Source: Orlajensenia leifsoniae (lineage in GTDB: Bacteria; Actinomycetota; Actinomycetes; Actinomycetales; Microbacteriaceae). Taken from it: DNA of 64,000 bases. This document shows, in pieces, positions 18,801-27,068 of the stretch. The stretch spans positions 62,001 to 126,000 of the forward strand of contig NZ_SPQZ01000001.1 of NCBI RefSeq assembly GCF_004570845.1. Reading direction: 5' to 3'. Each line of letters starts with the position of its first letter. Within the stretch, counting starts at the first letter, position 1. The position numbers were made by a program, and so were the translations under genes. The notes under the pieces are model-generated. The model saw only the letters and a list, made by a program, of their open reading frames with translations. It was not told the origin of the DNA and did not search any database.

Positions 18801-19792
18801 GCGACGCCGTGGCCCGCACCTTCGCCGAGAAGCAGCCGCGCCAACGGGCCGGTGGCCCGACCCAGGTCGCTGCCGCCCGCGACGCCCTCACCGGCACCCG
18901 GCTGCGGCCCACCGGCGCCTTCAGCGAGCGCACCGGCATCACCACCTGGGACCTTGATGAGATCCCGCGTCATGTCGATACCCGCGTCGCAGGCAACTCG
19001 ATCCGCGCCTACCCCGCCCTCGTCGACGACGGGGCATCGGTGAGCCTGCGTCTGCTGCCGACGGCCGAAGACCAGGCGGCTGCGATGCCGGGCGGCATCC
19101 GTCGCCTGCTCGCCCTCGCCGTTCCGTCTCCGTCGAGCTATGTGCAGCAGCACCTCACGAACACCGAGAAGCTCGCGCTGGCGGCAAGCCCCTATCGCAG
19201 CACGACCGCCCTGTTCGACGACTGCCTGCTGGCCTGCATCGACGACGTGCTCTATCGCATCGCCCCCGACGGCATGCTGTTCCAGCGCTCGGAGTTCGAG
19301 GCCGTGCGCGACCGCGTCTCCGGCGTGATCATGGAGTCGATGTTCGAGACCGTCGGGCTGGTCTCGCGCACGCTCTCCGCCGCCCGCTCCGTCGACAAGG
19401 CGCTGAAGGAGGCGACGAGCATGCAGGTCATCTCGGCGCTGACGGATGCCCGCGGGCAGGTGGGCGGACTGGTGTACCCGGGCTTCGTCTCGGCCACGGG
19501 GCTCGAGCGGCTGCGGCACGTGCCGCGCTACCTCAACGGCATCCTCGCCCGCGTGGTGAAGCTCCGCGAGAACCCGGCGCGCGATCGCGTGTGGATGACC
19601 GAGGTGCAGAACGCCACGGCGCGCTACGAGGAGGCCGGGGGCACGATCCCCATCGACGCGCGAGCGACACCGTCGCTCGTGAAGGCGCGCTGGATGATCG
19701 AGGAGCTGCGCATCAGCCTGTTCGCGCAGGAGCTGCGTGCAGCGGAGACGGTGTCGCTGCAGCGCATCGTGAAGGTGCTGAGCGGGCGCTGA
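15878..19792 (+). CDS. hrpA: ATP-dependent RNA helicase HrpA
   Basis: The product has 1,304 residues, the usual length of bacterial HrpA. It has Walker A GATGSGKTT (42-50), the DEAH box in IIDEAHERS, SATID, and the QRSGRSGR motif VI region. It also has the helicase-associated domain, an OB fold and a long C-terminal DUF3418-like region. HrpA unwinds RNA and can rescue stalled ribosomes by splitting collided ones. The ATG at 15878 was chosen because TAAGAT (15864-15869) and GGAGGG both precede it closely; an upstream in-frame extension to about 15764 has no conserved content. It is divergent from the ABC operon. Confidence 0.95.
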   Translation: MAETATTPTIPVITYPPELPVSRMRGEIADAIRDNQVVIVAGATGSGKTTQLPKICLELGRKNIGHTQPRRLAARTIAERIAEELGDELGGLVGYQVRFTDRSSADTRVKLMTDGILLNEMHHDRLLSKYDTIIIDEAHERSLNIDFLIGYLKQLLPRRPDLKVIVTSATIDPASFAKHFADADGTPAPIIEVSGRTFPVEIRYRPLVAETEGDDEDDDGAARDDKDYLQGIIDALDELARESTGDVLVFLSGENEIRDAEEAVRGHYQGGASVTEVLPLYGRLSSADQHRVFEPSKTAGVRRRIVLATNVAETSLTVPGIRYVVDAGTARISRYSVRSKVQRLPIEAISQASANQRSGRSGRTSDGIAIRLYSEEDFTRRPEFTEPEVLRTNLAAVILQMISLGLGSIEDFPFLTPPDSRGIKDGLDLLKELGAVEKGASLRLTRIGRDLARLPIDPRFGRMVIESKTQAVSREVLAIVAGITIQDPRERPLEKRPQADQLHARFADPTSDFLTLLNLWNHIEKQQKELSSSAFRRLCKSEFLNYLRVREWQDVYRQLRQLAKPLGLTVNDRELAGDSPDADGIHKALLSGLLSHIGLKDEKPAKGAGGRPRIEYIGARQARFAIFPGSSLAKKQPDAVMSAELVETSRLFGRMNAAIDPAWAEPLAGDLLKRSHSEPHWEKTQGAVVAYEKVTLYGVPIIPRRRVQFARIDQPYARELFIRHALVQGEWDSKQAFDRANRKLRTELEQLEERTRRRDILFDDEAVFEFYEKRIPADVYSTRSFEGWWRRARNDTPDLLTMTPEALAPEDAPEVDETAYPPSWRQDDQRFTLRYRFEPGAVDDGVTAVIPLALLARVSPNGFDWQVAGLRTELIAAIIKALPKAIRRQVVPANDWAVKIAAELPDEPADEPFTAAVAAIIQRLTYTAVTAADVELDRIPGHLRVTFSIVDDRGRPVASGKDLRALQLQLADKARDAVARTFAEKQPRQRAGGPTQVAAARDALTGTRLRPTGAFSERTGITTWDLDEIPRHVDTRVAGNSIRAYPALVDDGASVSLRLLPTAEDQAAAMPGGIRRLLALAVPSPSSYVQQHLTNTEKLALAASPYRSTTALFDDCLLACIDDVLYRIAPDGMLFQRSEFEAVRDRVSGVIMESMFETVGLVSRTLSAARSVDKALKEATSMQVISALTDARGQVGGLVYPGFVSATGLERLRHVPRYLNGILARVVKLRENPARDRVWMTEVQNATARYEEAGGTIPIDARATPSLVKARWMIEELRISLFAQELRAAETVSLQRIVKVLSGR

Positions 19793-20109
19793 GTCGGGTT
19801 GCCGGTTGCCTGACCAGGCTCCGCTGCCCCCTGGCGCTGGACGTGCTTCCACTCGCCGGTTTCGGTCGCATCCACGCGCCCGAGCGACCAGAAGTGGCGA
19901 GCGGATGTCCCGAGCGCCGCCGTCAGGACCCGAAGGCGTCGCGAGACGCGCGAGCTTGGCCGTGTCATCACGGATGCCGCACCGAAACGCTCGTGCCCAC
20001 CCCGAGCTGGCGGCAGATGAGGCGCTCGAAGTACCGAGAGACCCGTGACGTCCGCAACGGTTCGTCATCCTGAGCAGGCACCCAGGCGGGCGCGAGTAGC
20101 GTTTCCCGC
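19793..20109. other. Intergenic region between hrpA and the GNAT gene
   Basis: This is 317 bp with no convincing gene. Short open frames on both strands lack ribosome sites and show no recognisable protein. The right end holds a TAGCGT box (20097-20102) for the next gene. Confidence 0.6.
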
Positions 20110-20616
20110 ATGCCTGATCTCGACGCTGCTCCCGTCACCGTCGTGCACGTGCGCTCCGACGACGTGCTCGCCCGACCCCTCGTGGAGGAGCTGTCGCGCG
20201 AGTACGACGAGCGCTACGGCCTGAACGACGGGATCCCCTCGTCGGTCGAGCTCTCGCGCTACCCGGCCGAGCTGTTCACCCCCGAGTTCGGCGGCGACTT
20301 CCTGCTGCTGCTCGATGCGGCAGGCGACCCCGTCGCCGGAGGCGCGTTCAAGAGCGCCGGCGACGACGCGGTGGAGATCAAGCGCGTCTGGACGCACTCC
20401 GCCCACCGCCGCCGCGGCCTGGCCCGGCGTGTGATGGCCGAGCTCGAGGCGGAGGCATCGCGTCGCGGCATCCGTCGCCTCAAACTCACCACGGGTGCCC
20501 GCCAGCCCGAGGCCGTGGCGCTCTACCGCAGTCTCGGCTACAGCCCGCTGTTCGACCTCGATGGGGACTGGGAGTCGTTCGGCTACCTGCCGTTCGAGAA
20601 GACGCTCGCCCCGTAG
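20110..20616 (+). CDS. GNAT-family N-acetyltransferase
   Basis: The product has 168 residues. It shows the acetyl-CoA binding motif A in HRRRGLARRVMAELE and the C-terminal EAVALYRSLGYSP strand-helix typical of amine or amino-acid acetyltransferases. The substrate is not readable. A TAGCGT box precedes the ATG by 7 nt, suggesting leaderless mRNA. Its end overlaps the convergent lyase-homologue gene by 34 bp. Confidence 0.88.
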   Translation: MPDLDAAPVTVVHVRSDDVLARPLVEELSREYDERYGLNDGIPSSVELSRYPAELFTPEFGGDFLLLLDAAGDPVAGGAFKSAGDDAVEIKRVWTHSAHRRRGLARRVMAELEAEASRRGIRRLKLTTGARQPEAVALYRSLGYSPLFDLDGDWESFGYLPFEKTLAP

Positions 20617-21998
20617 GAGTGAAGACTCTCCAGCAGAACGGATGCTCCGGCCACCGCGTCAGGCGTCGCACTGTCACGGAGGGTCGCCAGCGCCGCGAAC
20701 GTGGGCGCAGACGCCGGCGCCACCCGGGGCGGCACGTCCGCCAGTGCCAGCAGCTCGGAGGCATGCAGCGCCTCGACGGCCAGGACCGTTCGGGTCAGGC
20801 TCAGGCTGCGCTCGAGCAGGCGCAGGGCGGCCGGAGCGAACGACGCGACATCTTCGACGCCCGACAGCACCGTCGCACCGAGGGAGACCGGTGCGGCCAG
20901 TTGACGCACCTCGGCCAGGGCGTCGGCGGCGGCGTACCAGCTGAGGCCGGCCAGCCGGGTGCGACCGGCGGCACGGAACGCGCGCAGCTCCGCTGACAGC
21001 AACGCGGTGCGGCGCTCACTCGCTGCAGCGACGTGCGCGAGGGCGAGGCGGGCGCTCTCGATGGCGATGCTGAGGCCGACGGCCGAGAAGTTGCCGCCGG
21101 AGAGCATCCGATCGCCGTCGACGACGGGGTTCTCCGGGCGGGCGGCGAGCTCGATGCCGAGTTCGTGGTCGATGCGGTCCGCGATGTCCCTGGCGGCCCC
21201 GTGCACCTGGGGCGCGGTCCTCAGCGACAGCGGGTCCTGCACGCTCACGGCACGGTCTGAGTCCTCCAGGAAGCTCCCGGCGAGTGCGATCCTGATGCGC
21301 TCGGCACTCGCCGTGGCACCGGGACGACCGGTCGCGCCCTGCACGGCGGCCGAGTACGGAGACAGGGAGCCGGCCGGGCCGTGGGCGCCGAGGGCCTGCA
21401 GGCTCAGGGCGACGTCGGTGTCGGCTGCAGCGAGAGTCCGCCGCAGCTCCCCGACGGCGAGAACGGCCTGACCGATCGTCGCCGCATTGGCGCTCAGGAA
21501 GGCGGCGGCCTCGTGGGGCGCGAGCACGAAGCCCTCGTCGGTGATGGCGGCGAGCAGCGCGGCGAGGTGGGTGAGGTCGGCGGCCCCCACCGAGCCGAGC
21601 GCGTACACGGGCGGAGGATCGAGAAGCAGGGCGGCTGCGGCGTGCACGAGCTCCTCGCGGACGCCGGCGCCCCCGTTCAGAAGCACGGCGAGGCGCGCCC
21701 CGATGATGGCGCGAACGGCATCCTCCGAGAGTGCATCGCCGGCGCCGCCGAGGTGATTCGCCACCACCTGCCTCTGGAAGGCGGCGAGGTCTGCCGGGTC
21801 GATCCGCTCGTCGCGTCCGGCGCCGAGCCGCGTGGTGAGACCGTAGACGGACTCGCCGGACTCCAGCACGCGCTCCACCACGGCCCGCGCTGCGCGCACG
21901 CGATCCAGCCCCTCCTCGGAGATCGCAACGGACTCCCCGGCGGCGATCCGACGGATGTCGTCGGGAGTCGTCGCAGCGGCCCCGAGAAGCACCGTCAT
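20583..21998 (-). CDS. Aromatic amino acid ammonia-lyase homologue lacking the MIO triad
   Basis: The product has 471 residues, slightly short for the HAL/PAL family. Family landmarks are YGLTTRLG (52-59), QRQVVANHLGG, QDPLSLRTAPQVHG and LSGGNFSAVG. The segment that should form the MIO cofactor is GSVGAADL (135-142) instead of GSVGASGDL, so the Ser-Gly of the Ala-Ser-Gly triad is gone and one residue is lost. The conserved Tyr of QDPYSLR is Leu. Ordinary ammonia elimination therefore seems unlikely. Its ATG overlaps the monooxygenase stop (TGATG) at the end of the sulfur-type cluster, so it may act on the same substrate by another mechanism or serve as a binding protein. Confidence 0.8.
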   Translation of the reverse strand: MTVLLGAAATTPDDIRRIAAGESVAISEEGLDRVRAARAVVERVLESGESVYGLTTRLGAGRDERIDPADLAAFQRQVVANHLGGAGDALSEDAVRAIIGARLAVLLNGGAGVREELVHAAAALLLDPPPVYALGSVGAADLTHLAALLAAITDEGFVLAPHEAAAFLSANAATIGQAVLAVGELRRTLAAADTDVALSLQALGAHGPAGSLSPYSAAVQGATGRPGATASAERIRIALAGSFLEDSDRAVSVQDPLSLRTAPQVHGAARDIADRIDHELGIELAARPENPVVDGDRMLSGGNFSAVGLSIAIESARLALAHVAAASERRTALLSAELRAFRAAGRTRLAGLSWYAAADALAEVRQLAAPVSLGATVLSGVEDVASFAPAALRLLERSLSLTRTVLAVEALHASELLALADVPPRVAPASAPTFAALATLRDSATPDAVAGASVLLESLHSYGASVFSNGR

Positions 21999-23299
21999 CA
22001 GAAGTCCAGCAGGTTCTGCCGCAGCCCGCCGTCGCCCAGTTCGGTGCGCAGCACGCCGCGACGACGCAGGGCCGGCACGAGCGGATCGAGGATGCGGTGC
22101 ACGTTCGCCGGATGCACGTGGCCGGTGAACAGGAAGCCGTCGCCGCCCACCTGCTCGCCGAGCGTGGCGAGGTGGTCGGCGATCTCGTCGGGGGTTCCGA
22201 TGACGGCGAGACCGTCGCCCCGAGCCCTGGTCTGCAGGATCTCGCGCAGCGTCGACCCGGCCGGCGCACTCTTCACGAAGTTGTCGAGCGTGCCCTGATT
22301 GCTGTTGGTGCTGAGCTCGGGCAAGGGCGCATCCAGATCGAACTTCTTGAAATCGACGCCCGACAGGTAGGAGATGGACTGCAGCGCCTCGTCGATAGCC
22401 GCCTGGGTCAGCTCGGCCCGTGCTGCCCGCACGGAGGCCGACTCCTCGGCGTTCGCCGTGACGATGGGCTGCACGACGAAGAGCACGCGGATGTCGTCGG
22501 GCGAGCGCCCGGCGTCGGCCGCGGCCTGCCGCACCGACTCGCGGTGGGCTCGCATCCGTTCCGGTGTCGATGCCAGGGCCAGGACGACGTCGGAGTTCTT
22601 GCCAGCGAAGGCCTGTCCGCGGCCGGAGGCACCGGCCTGCACCATGACGGGCTCCTCGGGGAGCGGCGCGTTCGTCAGGGGTCCGCGAACCCTGAAGAAG
22701 CGACCCTCATGGTCGATGGTGTGCACCTTGCGGTAATCGGCGAAGACCCGGCCCGCGGCATCCTCGACGATCGCGTCGGGCTCCCACGAACGCCAGAGCT
22801 TGCGCACGACGTCGATCCACTCGTCCGCGCGGTCGTAGCGCTGGTCGTGCTCGATCTGCTTGTCGAGGCCGTAGTTCTGGGCGGCGAGGTCGCTGCCGCT
22901 GGTGACGACATTGAAGCCCAGGCGACCGTCGGCGAAGTGCTGAAGCGTCGACAGCAGGCGTGCGGCGGTGAACGGCTCGTAGAAGCTCGCCGAGAGGGTC
23001 GGAACGATGCCGAGCTTCGAGGTGGCGCCGAGAAGGTAGGGCACGAGCGGCAGCGGGTCGTGCTTGGGCACGAAGCGTGCGCTGGCCAGGTTGACCTCGG
23101 CCGTTCCGCCGTAGGTGTCGGGCACGGTCACGCCGTCCTCGATGACGAGAAGGTCGAGACCGGATGCCTCGAAGACGCGCGCGGCATCCTGGTAGACCTG
23201 CGGCTTCTTCCAGTCGTAGCCGACGCCGTAGCTGTCATCGCCCCATCCCTGCACCCCGAAGCCGGCCCCCAGGAACCATCCGAAGTGCAGCAGGCTCAT
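21998..23299 (-). CDS. LLM-class FMNH2-dependent monooxygenase (NtaA/DszA family)
   Basis: The product has 433 residues and includes FGWFLGAGFG at the N-terminus, LDLLVIEDG, the HFADGRLGFNVVTSGS segment and the PVMVQAGASGRGQAFA motif of the NtaA/SnaA/DszA group. It would use FMNH2 to oxidise an organosulfur or amine substrate. The ATG at 23299 overlaps the CysK-like gene stop (ATGA). No flavin reductase is in this cluster, so the enzyme probably depends on one encoded elsewhere, such as 8033-8620. The context with an importer, a cysteine-synthase-like enzyme and a rhodanese suggests sulfur scavenging. Confidence 0.88.
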   Translation of the reverse strand: MSLLHFGWFLGAGFGVQGWGDDSYGVGYDWKKPQVYQDAARVFEASGLDLLVIEDGVTVPDTYGGTAEVNLASARFVPKHDPLPLVPYLLGATSKLGIVPTLSASFYEPFTAARLLSTLQHFADGRLGFNVVTSGSDLAAQNYGLDKQIEHDQRYDRADEWIDVVRKLWRSWEPDAIVEDAAGRVFADYRKVHTIDHEGRFFRVRGPLTNAPLPEEPVMVQAGASGRGQAFAGKNSDVVLALASTPERMRAHRESVRQAAADAGRSPDDIRVLFVVQPIVTANAEESASVRAARAELTQAAIDEALQSISYLSGVDFKKFDLDAPLPELSTNSNQGTLDNFVKSAPAGSTLREILQTRARGDGLAVIGTPDEIADHLATLGEQVGGDGFLFTGHVHPANVHRILDPLVPALRRRGVLRTELGDGGLRQNLLDF

Positions 23300-24303
23300 G
23301 TGTACAGTCCCTTGCTCAGGTAGTTGAGGCCGGAATCGGCCGAGATGACGGCGATGACGGATCCGGCCGGCGCCTCGCCCGCCACCTCGAGCGCCGTGGC
23401 CACGGCGAGCGCCGACGACGGCCCGAGCAGCAGGCCCTCCTCGAGCGCCAGGGCGCGGGCGATGTCGTGAACGCGCTCGTCGTCGATCGTACGCACCTCG
23501 TCGATGACGGTGCTGTCGACATTCCGAGGCCACCACTCGCGCGGCCAACGGGTGCCGACGCCGTCGATGCGGATCGGACCGTCAGGAGCTCCTCCATAGG
23601 TGGAGCCGACCGGGTTGGCGCCGATGACGCGCACCCGGCCATCGGAGACGTCGCGCAGGTAGCGGCCGACACCGCTGATGGTGCCGCCGGTGCCGATCGA
23701 GGCGACGAAGTGGGTGACGAGCCCTGCGGTCTGACGCCAGAGTTCCGGGCCTGTCGTGAGCACGTGGGCCTCGGGGTTGTCGGCGTTGTCGAACTGGCGC
23801 GACTGCCAGGCGCCCGGTGTCTCGGCGGTGATGCGCGCGGCGATCGCGCGCGGGTTGGCCGGGTCGTCGGGCGACGCATCCCAGTCGGCCTCGACCAGAC
23901 GGGCTCCGAACGCCGCGAGCAGCGACTTCTTCTCGGCCGAGGTGTTCGCGTCGTGCACGATGACGACGGGATGCCCGGTGAGTCGGCCGACCAGTGCGAG
24001 GCCGATGCCGGTGTTGCCCGAACTCGACTCGACGATGGTGCCGCCGGGGGCGAGCGAGCCCGACGCCTCGGCGGAGCGGACCATGGTGAGTGCGGCCCGG
24101 TCCTTGGCCGACCCACCGGGGTTGCGTCCCTCCAGCTTCACCACGATGCGTGCCGGCAGACCGAGCGTCAGGGTGGTGAGCTCCACCATCGGCGTCTCGC
24201 CGATGAGGTGCGCCACCGAGGGCAGCACCTCCCACGCCGGGGCGTCGAGGGCGGCCGCGATGGCCGGCGGCAGCGCAGGCGACGGCGACTCGGCGATGGA
24301 CAT
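23296..24303 (-). CDS. Cysteine-synthase-like PLP enzyme (fold type II)
   Basis: The product has 335 residues. PLP-lysine is K67 in GGSAKDRAAL, the substrate loop is SSSGNTGIG, and the phosphate loop is GTGGTISGVGRYL. It belongs to the CysK/CBS family; the altered loop around residues 145-175 suggests a substrate other than O-acetylserine, but this cannot be decided by eye. It probably makes or breaks a C-S bond at the beta-carbon of a serine or cysteine derivative. A TAGCCT box precedes the ATG by 7 nt (24311-24316, minus strand), so it starts its own leaderless transcript and is coupled to the monooxygenase and lyase homologue. Confidence 0.88.
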   Translation of the reverse strand: MSIAESPSPALPPAIAAALDAPAWEVLPSVAHLIGETPMVELTTLTLGLPARIVVKLEGRNPGGSAKDRAALTMVRSAEASGSLAPGGTIVESSSGNTGIGLALVGRLTGHPVVIVHDANTSAEKKSLLAAFGARLVEADWDASPDDPANPRAIAARITAETPGAWQSRQFDNADNPEAHVLTTGPELWRQTAGLVTHFVASIGTGGTISGVGRYLRDVSDGRVRVIGANPVGSTYGGAPDGPIRIDGVGTRWPREWWPRNVDSTVIDEVRTIDDERVHDIARALALEEGLLLGPSSALAVATALEVAGEAPAGSVIAVISADSGLNYLSKGLYT

Positions 24304-24359
24304 GGGAGACAGGCTACGTGGGGAACGGATGCCGGCCCGAAGCGGGTTGCGTCGCGTTA

Positions 24360-24393
24360 CGCGTCGGCCGCGGACTCCGTCCGGGCCTCAGCG
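24360..24393 (-). repeat. Dispersed hairpin element after the ABC ATPase gene
   Basis: Read on the minus strand it begins 8 nt after the importer ATPase stop: CGCTGAGGC, then the hairpin CGGAC-GGA-GTCCG, then a flank close to CGAAGCG. It is probably a terminator-like or REP-like element at the operon end. Confidence 0.75.
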
Positions 24394-24401
24394 CACGGAG
24401 G

Positions 24402-25190
24402 TCACAGCACCTTCGACAGGAACGCCTTCGTGCGCTCGTGCTGCGGGTTCGACAGCACATCGCGAGGATCGCCCGACTCGACGACCACGCCGCCGTCCAT
24501 GAAGACGAGCGAATCGGCCACCTCGCGGGCGAAGCCCATCTCGTGAGTCACCACGATCATGGTCATGCCCGAGGTCGCGAGCTCCTTCATGACGTCGAGA
24601 ACCTCGCCGACGAGCTCGGGGTCGAGCGCGCTGGTCGGCTCGTCGAAGAGCATGAGCTTCGGGTCCATGGCGAGAGCTCGCGCGATGGCGACACGCTGCT
24701 GCTGGCCGCCCGAGAGGTGCGCCGGGTAGTAGTCGGCTCGCTCGGCGAGACCCACGCGGGCGAGCAGGTCGAGCGCGCGCTTGCGCACCTCGGCCTTCGA
24801 CTGCCCCTTCACACGGATGGGCGCCTCCATCACGTTCTCGAGCGCCGTCATGTGCGGGAACAGGTTGAAGCGCTGGAACACCATGCCGATGTCCCGGCGC
24901 TGCATGGCGGCCTCCTTCGGCTTCAGCTCGTAGAGCTTGCCGCCGTGCTCCCGATAGCCGACCAGGTCGCCGTCGACGCTGAGTCGCCCGGCCGAGAGGA
25001 TCTCGAGGTGGTTGATGAGCCTCAGGAACGTCGACTTGCCCGAGCCCGACGGCCCGACGAGGCACATGACCTCGCCGCGCTTCACCTCCAGCGAGATCGA
25101 CTTCAACACCTCGTTGGAGCCGAAGCTCTTCGAGACGCCGTCGGCGAGGACCATGGGAACGGATGCGGCGGATGCTGCGGTGTCGGTCAT
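24402..25190 (-). CDS. Polar amino acid-type ABC importer ATPase (GlnQ-like)
   Basis: The product has 262 residues with Walker [11 protein letters not shown]-loop, signature [15 protein letters not shown], Walker [13 protein letters not shown] and H-loop VTHEMGFA. It powers uptake of a polar amino acid or derivative. The ATG follows within the end of the permease gene (4-bp overlap). Its place between CysK-like and rhodanese genes suggests cystine, cysteine or another sulfur amino acid as cargo. Confidence 0.93.
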   Translation of the reverse strand: MTDTAASAASVPMVLADGVSKSFGSNEVLKSISLEVKRGEVMCLVGPSGSGKSTFLRLINHLEILSAGRLSVDGDLVGYREHGGKLYELKPKEAAMQRRDIGMVFQRFNLFPHMTALENVMEAPIRVKGQSKAEVRKRALDLLARVGLAERADYYPAHLSGGQQQRVAIARALAMDPKLMLFDEPTSALDPELVGEVLDVMKELATSGMTMIVVTHEMGFAREVADSLVFMDGGVVVESGDPRDVLSNPQHERTKAFLSKVL

Positions 25191-26152
25191 CGGTGGCCTC
25201 CGGCCTCGGTGGACTCGGATGGGACAGGGGCGATGACCGTCGGCTGACCGGCGCCGACGACGGGCAGGGTGCCGGTCGGGCCGGCGCCCTTGTCGGGTCG
25301 GCGATCACCGACGCCGCGTGCGAAGCGCTTCTCCAGGAAGTACTGCCCGACCATCAGGATCGAGGTGAACAGCAGGTACCAGAGCGATGCCACGATGAGC
25401 AGCGGAATGGGGTTGAACGTCTCGGCCGAGATGTCGCGTGCCCGGTTGTATAGGTCGAGCCCGAACGGCACTGCCGTGACCAGCGAGGTGGTCTTCAGCA
25501 TCGAGATGACCTCGTTGCCCGTCGGCGGGATGATGATGCGCATCGACTGCGGGATCACGACGCGCAGCATGGTCTGCGACCAGCTCATGCCGAGCGCCGT
25601 TGCGGCTTCCTCCTGCCCGCGGTCCACCGACAGCAGGCCGGCACGCACGATCTCGGCCATGTAGGCGGCCTCGTTGAGCGCCAGGCCGATCACGGCGATC
25701 CAGAACACGCTGATCACGTTCTTGGTCTCGAACGACGCCCATGGTTCGGTGAACGGGACGCCGATGTCGATCGACTGGTAGATCACGGCGATCAGGCCCC
25801 AGAAGGTGAGCTGGACGTAGATCGGGGTGCCGCGGAAGATCCACAGGTAGACCCACGCGACGCTCTTCACGACGGGGTTGGGCGAGAGCCGCATGACGGC
25901 GAGCAGGATGCCGAGCACGATGGCGATCGCCATCGAGAGCACCGTCAGCTCGAGCGTCACGAGGGCGGCCTGCGAGATGCGCCTGTCGAAGACGTACTTG
26001 CCGACCGCCGGCCAGTCGAACGCCGGCCTCTGGGCGGCGTCGATGACGACGAGCGCGACGATGAGGATCAGCACCACGGCGAGCACGTTCCGCCACGGAT
26101 GCTTCAGCTTGATGGCCTTGATCGGCTCAGGCCGACGCTCGTCGTCCGACAT
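25187..26152 (-). CDS. Polar amino acid-type ABC importer permease
   Basis: The product has 321 residues with five to six membrane segments and the HisM/GlnP-type cytosolic EAA loop, [22 protein letters not shown]. The N-terminal ~45 residues add one extra helix, and the C-terminal ~40 residues are a Gly/Pro-rich cytosolic tail. The ATG at 26152 begins 2 nt after the solute-binding-protein stop. An upstream in-frame extension overlaps that gene and is rejected. Confidence 0.92.
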   Translation of the reverse strand: MSDDERRPEPIKAIKLKHPWRNVLAVVLILIVALVVIDAAQRPAFDWPAVGKYVFDRRISQAALVTLELTVLSMAIAIVLGILLAVMRLSPNPVVKSVAWVYLWIFRGTPIYVQLTFWGLIAVIYQSIDIGVPFTEPWASFETKNVISVFWIAVIGLALNEAAYMAEIVRAGLLSVDRGQEEAATALGMSWSQTMLRVVIPQSMRIIIPPTGNEVISMLKTTSLVTAVPFGLDLYNRARDISAETFNPIPLLIVASLWYLLFTSILMVGQYFLEKRFARGVGDRRPDKGAGPTGTLPVVGAGQPTVIAPVPSESTEAGGHR

Positions 26153-26154
26153 GA

Positions 26155-27054
26155 TCAGCCGTTCGCTGCAGCGTTGATGGTGGCCTCGGTGATGCCGCCG
26201 TCGGCCACACCCCACGACTCGAGGATCTCGGTGTAGGTGCCGTCATCCATGAGCGACTGCACCGCAGCCTGGATGGCCTCGGTGAGTCCCGAGTCCTTGC
26301 CGACGACGATGCCGTACGGCGCCTCGTCGAACGACTCGCCCGCTGCCTGCAGCTTGCCGTCGGTCTGCGAGATGGCGTAGAGGGTGACGGGAGAGTCGGC
26401 GCTCATGGCGTCGGCCTGGCCCAGGGCGACCGCGTTCGTCGCGGCATCCTGAGTGTCGTACTGCACCTTGTTGATGGGCTCCTTGCCGGCCGCGACGCAG
26501 GCGTCGCTCTTCGCGGGGACCTCATCGGTGTCCTCGTAGGTCGTCGCCTGCACGGCGACGGTCAGGCCGCAGGCGTTCTCGGGGTCGACGTCCTTGCCCT
26601 TCGCCGAGGCCCAGAGGATGCCGGCCGTGTAGTAGTTCACGAAGTCGACCTGCTTCTCGCGCTCGACGGTGTCGGTGAAGCTCGACTCGCCGATGTCGGC
26701 CTTGCCGCCCGTGACGCTCGGAATGATGTTGTCGAACTTGGCGACCTGGTACTCGGGGGTGAGGCCGAGTTTGGCGGCCACGGCTGCAGCGAGCTCGATG
26801 CCCCAGCCGATGGGCTCACCGGCCTCGTTCTTGAACTCGTTGGGGGCATAGGTCGGGTCGGTGCCGATGATGAGCTTGCCCGACGAGGCGACCTCCTCGG
26901 GGAGGAGCTTGGCTGCGGCGTCGTCCTTCGTGGTGGTGGCGGTCGTTGATCCGGTCGTCTCGGCCGGGGTCGAGTTGTCGACGCAGCCCGTGAGAAGCAG
27001 GGCCGTCGCCGCCGTGGCGGCGAGGATGACCGGCAGGGATCTGGTGAGTCGCAT
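26155..27054 (-). CDS. Solute-binding lipoprotein of the amino acid ABC importer
   Basis: The product has 299 residues. It has a lipoprotein signal peptide with lipobox LLTGC (Cys24) and a Thr-rich linker. The family 3 solute-binding fold follows, with IIGTDPTYAPNEF, DIGESSFTDTVEREKQVDFV and the C-terminal ILESWGV. It is anchored on the outer face of the membrane and delivers the ligand to the permease. The ligand is unknown; sulfur amino acids are suggested by the operon. Confidence 0.92.
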   Translation of the reverse strand: MRLTRSLPVILAATAATALLLTGCVDNSTPAETTGSTTATTTKDDAAAKLLPEEVASSGKLIIGTDPTYAPNEFKNEAGEPIGWGIELAAAVAAKLGLTPEYQVAKFDNIIPSVTGGKADIGESSFTDTVEREKQVDFVNYYTAGILWASAKGKDVDPENACGLTVAVQATTYEDTDEVPAKSDACVAAGKEPINKVQYDTQDAATNAVALGQADAMSADSPVTLYAISQTDGKLQAAGESFDEAPYGIVVGKDSGLTEAIQAAVQSLMDDGTYTEILESWGVADGGITEATINAAANG

Positions 27055-27068
27055 AGAGGTTCTACTTT

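Noticed and set aside
19624-19971. A leftward frame between hrpA and the GNAT gene
   Set aside because: It overlaps the end of hrpA by about 170 bp antisense and has no recognisable product.
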